A DNA stretch of 12,370 nt from Marinobacter sp. Its GTDB lineage: Bacteria > Pseudomonadota > Gammaproteobacteria > Pseudomonadales > Oleiphilaceae. Made by a program: the position numbers and the translations under genes. Position 1 is the first letter of the stretch. Each line of letters opens with the position of its first letter. The stretch covers positions 1 through 12,370 of the forward strand of contig JAEPMM010000051.1 of assembly GCA_017643965.1 (NCBI GenBank), given 5' to 3'. Shown in pieces: positions 8,881 through 12,370 of this stretch. The notes beneath the pieces are model-generated. The model ran no database searches and was not told where the DNA came from. It was given only the letters and a program-made list of their open reading frames with translations.

Positions 8881-10824
8881 TTGAACGATATGGCAAAAAA
8901 TCTGGTTCTCTGGCTAATCATAGCCACCGTACTGCTGATGGTGTTTCAGAATTTCTCTCCCACCACCAGCGGTCAACAGCTCAACTACTCGCAGTTTGTC
9001 GAGATGGTGCAGGACGGACAGGTCCGTCAGGTGACCATTGACGGCCTGCAAATTCAGGGCACGCGTGGCGATGGGTCGCAGTTCCAGACTATCCGCCCGC
9101 AAATCGCCGACAACAAGCTGATGGACGACCTGCTCGCCAACCGGGTGGAAGTGGTCGGTAAGGAGCCGGAGCGGCAGAGCCTCTGGACCCAGTTGCTGGT
9201 TGCTGCGTTCCCGATTCTGATCATCATCGCGCTGTTCGTGTTCTTTATGCGACAGATGCAGGGCGGTGGCGGTGGCAAAGGCCCCATGTCGTTCGGCAAG
9301 AGCAAGGCTCGGCTGATGAGCGAGGATCAAATCAAGACGACATTCGCCGACGTGGCGGGTGTTGATGAGGCCAAGGAAGACGTCAAGGAACTGGTGGATT
9401 TCCTGCGCGACCCGAGCAAGTTCCAGCGTCTCGGCGGCAGCATTCCCAAAGGCGTATTGATGGTCGGTCAGCCGGGTACTGGTAAAACTCTGTTGGCCAA
9501 GGCCATTGCCGGCGAAGCCAAAGTGCCGTTCTTCTCGATTTCCGGTTCCGACTTCGTGGAAATGTTCGTGGGCGTGGGTGCGTCCCGGGTTCGCGATATG
9601 TTCGAGCAGGCCAAAAAGCAGAGCCCCTGCATCATCTTTATCGATGAGATTGACGCGGTCGGCCGTCACCGTGGCGCCGGCATGGGCGGCGGTCACGATG
9701 AGCGCGAGCAGACGCTGAACCAGTTGCTGGTTGAGATGGATGGGTTTGAAGGTAACGAAGGCGTTATCGTCATCGCCGCCACCAACCGTCCGGACGTTCT
9801 GGACCCGGCGTTGCTGCGACCCGGTCGTTTTGACCGCCAGGTCGTGGTCGGACTGCCGGACATCATCGGCCGTGAGCAGATTCTCAAGGTACATATGAAA
9901 AAAGTACCGCTCTCGGATGGTGTGGAGCCCGCGCTGATTGCCCGTGGCACACCCGGTTTCTCCGGTGCTGATCTGGCCAACCTGGTGAACGAGGCCGCCC
10001 TGTTCGCGGCGCGTCGTAACCAGCGTCTGGTATCGATGGAAGAGTTCGAGCTCGCCAAAGACAAGATCATGATGGGCGCCGAGCGCAAGTCCATGGTGAT
10101 GAGCGAGAAAGAAAAGCGGAACACCGCGTATCACGAGTCCGGCCACGCCATCGTGGGTCGACTGATGCCGGAGCACGACCCGGTCTACAAGGTCAGTATC
10201 ATTCCCCGCGGCCGGGCTCTGGGCGTGACCATGTTCCTGCCGGAAGAGGACAGGTACAGCCACAGCAAGCGGTTCCTGATCAGCTCCATTTGCAGTCTGT
10301 TCGGCGGCCGCATTGCGGATGAGCTGACACTGGGCTTCGATGGTGTCACCACCGGGGCGTCCAATGACATCGAGCGTGCCACCAGTCTGGCCCGGAACAT
10401 GGTCACCCGCTGGGGTCTGTCCGAGAAGCTGGGGCCGCTGCAGTACGATACCGACAGCGAAGAGCCGTTCCTCGGCCGCTCCGCCGGGCAAACCCAGACG
10501 GTGTACTCGCCGGAGACCGCTCAGCGCATTGATGAGGAAGTTCGTAACATCATTGATGAGTGCTACGAAAAGGCCAAGCAGATGCTGGTCGACAACCGCG
10601 ACAAGCTGGACCTGATGGCAGACGCACTGATGAAGTACGAAACCATCGACCGCTTCCAGATTGATGACATCATGGAAGGGCGCGTACCCCGCCCGCCGAA
10701 AGGTTGGGGTGACAGCGGGCCGACCGGTGGTGTGTCAGCGGAAGAGCCGGAGACGGCACCAGCACCGCGGAGTTCCGACGACGGCAAGCAGCCGGGCGTT
10801 GGTCGCCCAGCCGGCGAGCACTGA
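8881..10824 (+). CDS. ftsH: ATP-dependent zinc metalloprotease FtsH
   Basis: Membrane-anchored AAA+ protease that degrades unassembled membrane proteins and regulators such as LpxC and sigma32 in E. coli. The protein has 647 residues (E. coli 644). Start is TTG at 8881 (MNDMAKNLVLWL): AGGTGA at 8869-8874 is 6 bases upstream, too far from the ATG at 8890, and Pseudomonas FtsH also starts MNDMAKN. Transmembrane helix 1 is about 7-23, then a periplasmic domain, helix 2 about 104-123, and MRQMQGGGGG. AAA module: Walker A GQPGTGKT (196-203), Walker B IIFIDEID (251-258), second region of homology with RPGRFDRQ (arginine fingers R313, R316). Protease: HESGH (418-422), with D496 as likely third zinc ligand. 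The tail is Pro/Gly/Glu-rich and variable. Two small substitutions relative to the common GPPGTGKT and HEAGH do not touch catalytic residues. Confidence 0.98.
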   Translation: MNDMAKNLVLWLIIATVLLMVFQNFSPTTSGQQLNYSQFVEMVQDGQVRQVTIDGLQIQGTRGDGSQFQTIRPQIADNKLMDDLLANRVEVVGKEPERQSLWTQLLVAAFPILIIIALFVFFMRQMQGGGGGKGPMSFGKSKARLMSEDQIKTTFADVAGVDEAKEDVKELVDFLRDPSKFQRLGGSIPKGVLMVGQPGTGKTLLAKAIAGEAKVPFFSISGSDFVEMFVGVGASRVRDMFEQAKKQSPCIIFIDEIDAVGRHRGAGMGGGHDEREQTLNQLLVEMDGFEGNEGVIVIAATNRPDVLDPALLRPGRFDRQVVVGLPDIIGREQILKVHMKKVPLSDGVEPALIARGTPGFSGADLANLVNEAALFAARRNQRLVSMEEFELAKDKIMMGAERKSMVMSEKEKRNTAYHESGHAIVGRLMPEHDPVYKVSIIPRGRALGVTMFLPEEDRYSHSKRFLISSICSLFGGRIADELTLGFDGVTTGASNDIERATSLARNMVTRWGLSEKLGPLQYDTDSEEPFLGRSAGQTQTVYSPETAQRIDEEVRNIIDECYEKAKQMLVDNRDKLDLMADALMKYETIDRFQIDDIMEGRVPRPPKGWGDSGPTGGVSAEEPETAPAPRSSDDGKQPGVGRPAGEH

Positions 10825-10860
10825 GTTCGCGCCGCGAAGACAATACGTTTGAAGTGACTG

Positions 10861-10890
10861 CGCCGCCCCTTCTGGGGCGGCGTTTGTATT
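10861..10890 (+). terminator. Terminator between ftsH and folP
   Basis: CGCCGCCCC (10861-10869) and GGGGCGGCG (10874-10882) form a perfect 9-pair GC stem with a 4-base loop, followed by TTTGTATTT. The broken T-run suggests incomplete termination. With only 32 bases left before folP and no visible promoter in them, folP and glmM probably depend on read-through or on a promoter inside ftsH. Confidence 0.8.
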
Positions 10891-10914
10891 TGTGCAGATT
10901 CACAAGGGTTGGCT

Positions 10915-11748
10915 ATGGAGATCAACTTTGCCGGTCGGGTGCTGACCATGTCCCGTTGCTACGTGATGGGCATACTCAACGTCACCCCGGATTCCTTTTC
11001 CGACGGTGGCAGGTTCAATGCGCCGGATGCCGCGCTGGCTCGGGCCCGACAAATGGTGGCCGATGGCGCTACCTTTATCGATGTGGGTGGCGAGTCCACC
11101 CGGCCCGGAGCAAAACCGGTGTCTGTGGCCGAGGAGCTCGACCGGGTCTGCCCGGTGGTCGAGGCCATCGCCCGCGAGCTGGATACCATCATATCGGTCG
11201 ACACCAGTGCGCCTGAGGTAATGGCCGAGGCCGCGAGGCTCGGTGCCGGCATGATCAACGATGTACGGGCGCTGCAGCGCACCGGTGCACCGGAGGCGGC
11301 CGCCGCAGCCGACATTCCCGTGTGTCTGATGCACATTCAGGGCGAGCCGGACTTCATGCAGGACAATCCCGCGTATCGGAACGTGCGCCGCGATGTCAGT
11401 TCTTTCCTGACCGAGCGCATGCGCGTGGTCGAGGCGGCCGGTGTCCGGTCTGAGCACATCATCCTGGATCCGGGCTTCGGGTTCGGTAAGCGCCTCGAGC
11501 ACAATATCGAGTTGCTGGCGTCGCTGGAGCAGTTGCACATACTGGGTCATCCACTGCTGGTGGGGATTTCCCGAAAAAGCATGCTGGGCCAGATCACCGG
11601 GCGGGAGGTGAATGAACGGTTGCCCGCGAGTCTTGCTGCCGCGACAATAGCTGCCATGAAGGGCGCATCGATCATTCGCGCCCACGACGTCAGGGAAACC
11701 GCAGACGCCGTCCGTGTGGTGGCGGCGATGAAGGAGGCAGGTCGATGA
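10915..11748 (+). CDS. folP: Dihydropteroate synthase
   Basis: Condenses p-aminobenzoate with 6-hydroxymethyl-dihydropterin pyrophosphate to give dihydropteroate in folate synthesis; it is the target of sulfonamides. The protein has 277 residues (E. coli 282), a TIM barrel. Signatures: MGILNVTPDSFSDGG (18-32, with N22), FIDVGGESTRPGA (54-66), SVDTS (94-98, D96), MINDVRAL (113-120, N115), DPGFGFGK (185-192), GISRKS (217-222, K221) and IIRAHDV (253-259, R255). I use the ATG at 10915, with AAGGG at 10904-10908 six bases upstream; an in-frame TTG at 10909 would overlap that spacing. No substitutions are seen in the conserved active-site motifs. It overlaps glmM by 4 bp. Confidence 0.97.
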   Translation: MEINFAGRVLTMSRCYVMGILNVTPDSFSDGGRFNAPDAALARARQMVADGATFIDVGGESTRPGAKPVSVAEELDRVCPVVEAIARELDTIISVDTSAPEVMAEAARLGAGMINDVRALQRTGAPEAAAAADIPVCLMHIQGEPDFMQDNPAYRNVRRDVSSFLTERMRVVEAAGVRSEHIILDPGFGFGKRLEHNIELLASLEQLHILGHPLLVGISRKSMLGQITGREVNERLPASLAAATIAAMKGASIIRAHDVRETADAVRVVAAMKEAGR

Positions 11749-12370
11749 GCGACAGAAAATATTTTGGCACAGACGGCATCCGCGGCCGTGTGGGTGAACA
11801 CCCGATTACCCCCGAATTCATGCTGCATCTGGGCTGGGCGGCCGGTCAGGCCTTCAAGCGCGCCGGTCAGCGCAACAGTGTGTTGATCGGCAAGGACACG
11901 CGGATCTCCGGCTACATGTTCGAGTCAGCGCTGGAGGCCGGGTTGTCCGCGGCGGGTGTGGATGTGAAGCTGCTCGGGCCTATGCCCACGCCGGCCATCG
12001 CCTACCTTACCCGTACCTTTCGTGCGTCGGCCGGTATTGTGATCAGTGCCTCCCATAACCCCCACTATGACAACGGCATCAAGTTCTTCTCTGCCAACGG
12101 CACCAAGCTGGATGACGCGCTGGAGTCAGAGATTGAGCGCTGGCTGGACGAGCCTGTCCGGGTGTGTGAGTCGTCGGACCTGGGCAAGGCGTCGCGGGTG
12201 GACGACGCCCCCGGCCGCTACGTGGAATTCTGCAAGAGCACCGTACCCAATGAGTTTACCCTCGAGGGCCTGCATATCGTCCTGGACTGCGCTCACGGCG
12301 CCACCTACCACGTGGCCCCGAAGGTGTTTCGTGAGCTGGGGGCGAAGGTATCGACCATTGGTGCCGACCC
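11745..12370 (+). CDS. glmM: Phosphoglucosamine mutase, 5' part, cut by the window end
   Basis: Converts glucosamine-6-phosphate to glucosamine-1-phosphate on the way to UDP-GlcNAc for peptidoglycan and lipopolysaccharide. The first 208 codons are visible out of about 445 in the family. The N-terminus MSDRKYFGTDGIRGRVG is typical, followed by IGKDTRISGYMFESAL (about 48-63). The active-site loop ISASHNP (100-106) contains the serine (S103) that is phosphorylated in the active enzyme. VLDCAHGAT (179-187) opens the second domain. The start codon overlaps the folP stop as ATGA, and AAGGAGG at 11731-11737 inside folP is a strong ribosome binding site with 7-base spacing, so the two are translationally coupled. 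The folP-glmM pairing is common in gammaproteobacteria. Confidence 0.97.
   Translation, partial: MSDRKYFGTDGIRGRVGEHPITPEFMLHLGWAAGQAFKRAGQRNSVLIGKDTRISGYMFESALEAGLSAAGVDVKLLGPMPTPAIAYLTRTFRASAGIVISASHNPHYDNGIKFFSANGTKLDDALESEIERWLDEPVRVCESSDLGKASRVDDAPGRYVEFCKSTVPNEFTLEGLHIVLDCAHGATYHVAPKVFRELGAKVSTIGAD

Noticed and set aside
9466..9489. FtsH Walker A reads GQPGTGKT, and the zinc motif HESGH, instead of the common GPPGTGKT and HEAGH
   Set aside because: The changed positions are not catalytic and all nucleotide- and zinc-binding residues are intact, so I take this as ordinary variation.
8914..10491. Antisense open frame of 525 codons opposite ftsH
   Set aside because: Same codon-usage effect; the translation has no family resemblance, and the + strand encodes full-length FtsH.

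Overview
The window carries chromosomal housekeeping genes of a gammaproteobacterium with GC-rich coding sequence. The gene order (dnaK-dnaJ-dapB-carA-carB-greA, then yhbY facing the other way, then ftsH-folP-glmM) is the Pseudomonas/Marinobacter-type arrangement, and the protein sequences look closest to that group. Marinobacter or a marine relative is my best guess from memory of the proteins; no search was run. I see no mobile element, CRISPR array, tRNA, rRNA or phage gene.

Layout: (1) 1-2960, the 3' half of dnaK, complete dnaJ and dapB, all on the + strand, with a long hairpin in the dnaK-dnaJ gap and only 11 bp between dnaJ and dapB. (2) 2961-3155, a compact regulatory region with a strong sigma70-type promoter, then an intrinsic terminator, then a small palindrome, all ahead of carA. 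It ends the dapB transcript and could also act as an attenuator for carAB. (3) 3156-8063, carA (TTG start), carB and greA, one transcription unit. It ends in two hairpins with the same loop; the second is a strong terminator shared with convergent yhbY. (4) 8153-8464, yhbY on the - strand. (5) 8465-8880, about 416 bp without a convincing gene. Many relatives carry rlmE (ftsJ) here; this window does not. The gap holds candidate promoters, several inverted repeats and, just before the ftsH ribosome binding site, two interlocked complementary pairs that could form an RNA pseudoknot. (6) 8881-12370, ftsH (TTG start), a terminator, folP, and the first half of glmM overlapping folP by 4 bp.

Functionally the window covers protein folding (DnaK/DnaJ), lysine and peptidoglycan precursor synthesis (DapB), carbamoyl phosphate for arginine and pyrimidines (CarAB), transcript elongation (GreA), 50S ribosome assembly (YhbY), membrane proteolysis (FtsH), folate (FolP) and amino sugar synthesis for the cell wall (GlmM). 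I found no new multi-gene system. The less ordinary signals are all in the non-coding stretches: the carA leader, the dnaK-dnaJ hairpin and the ftsH leader.
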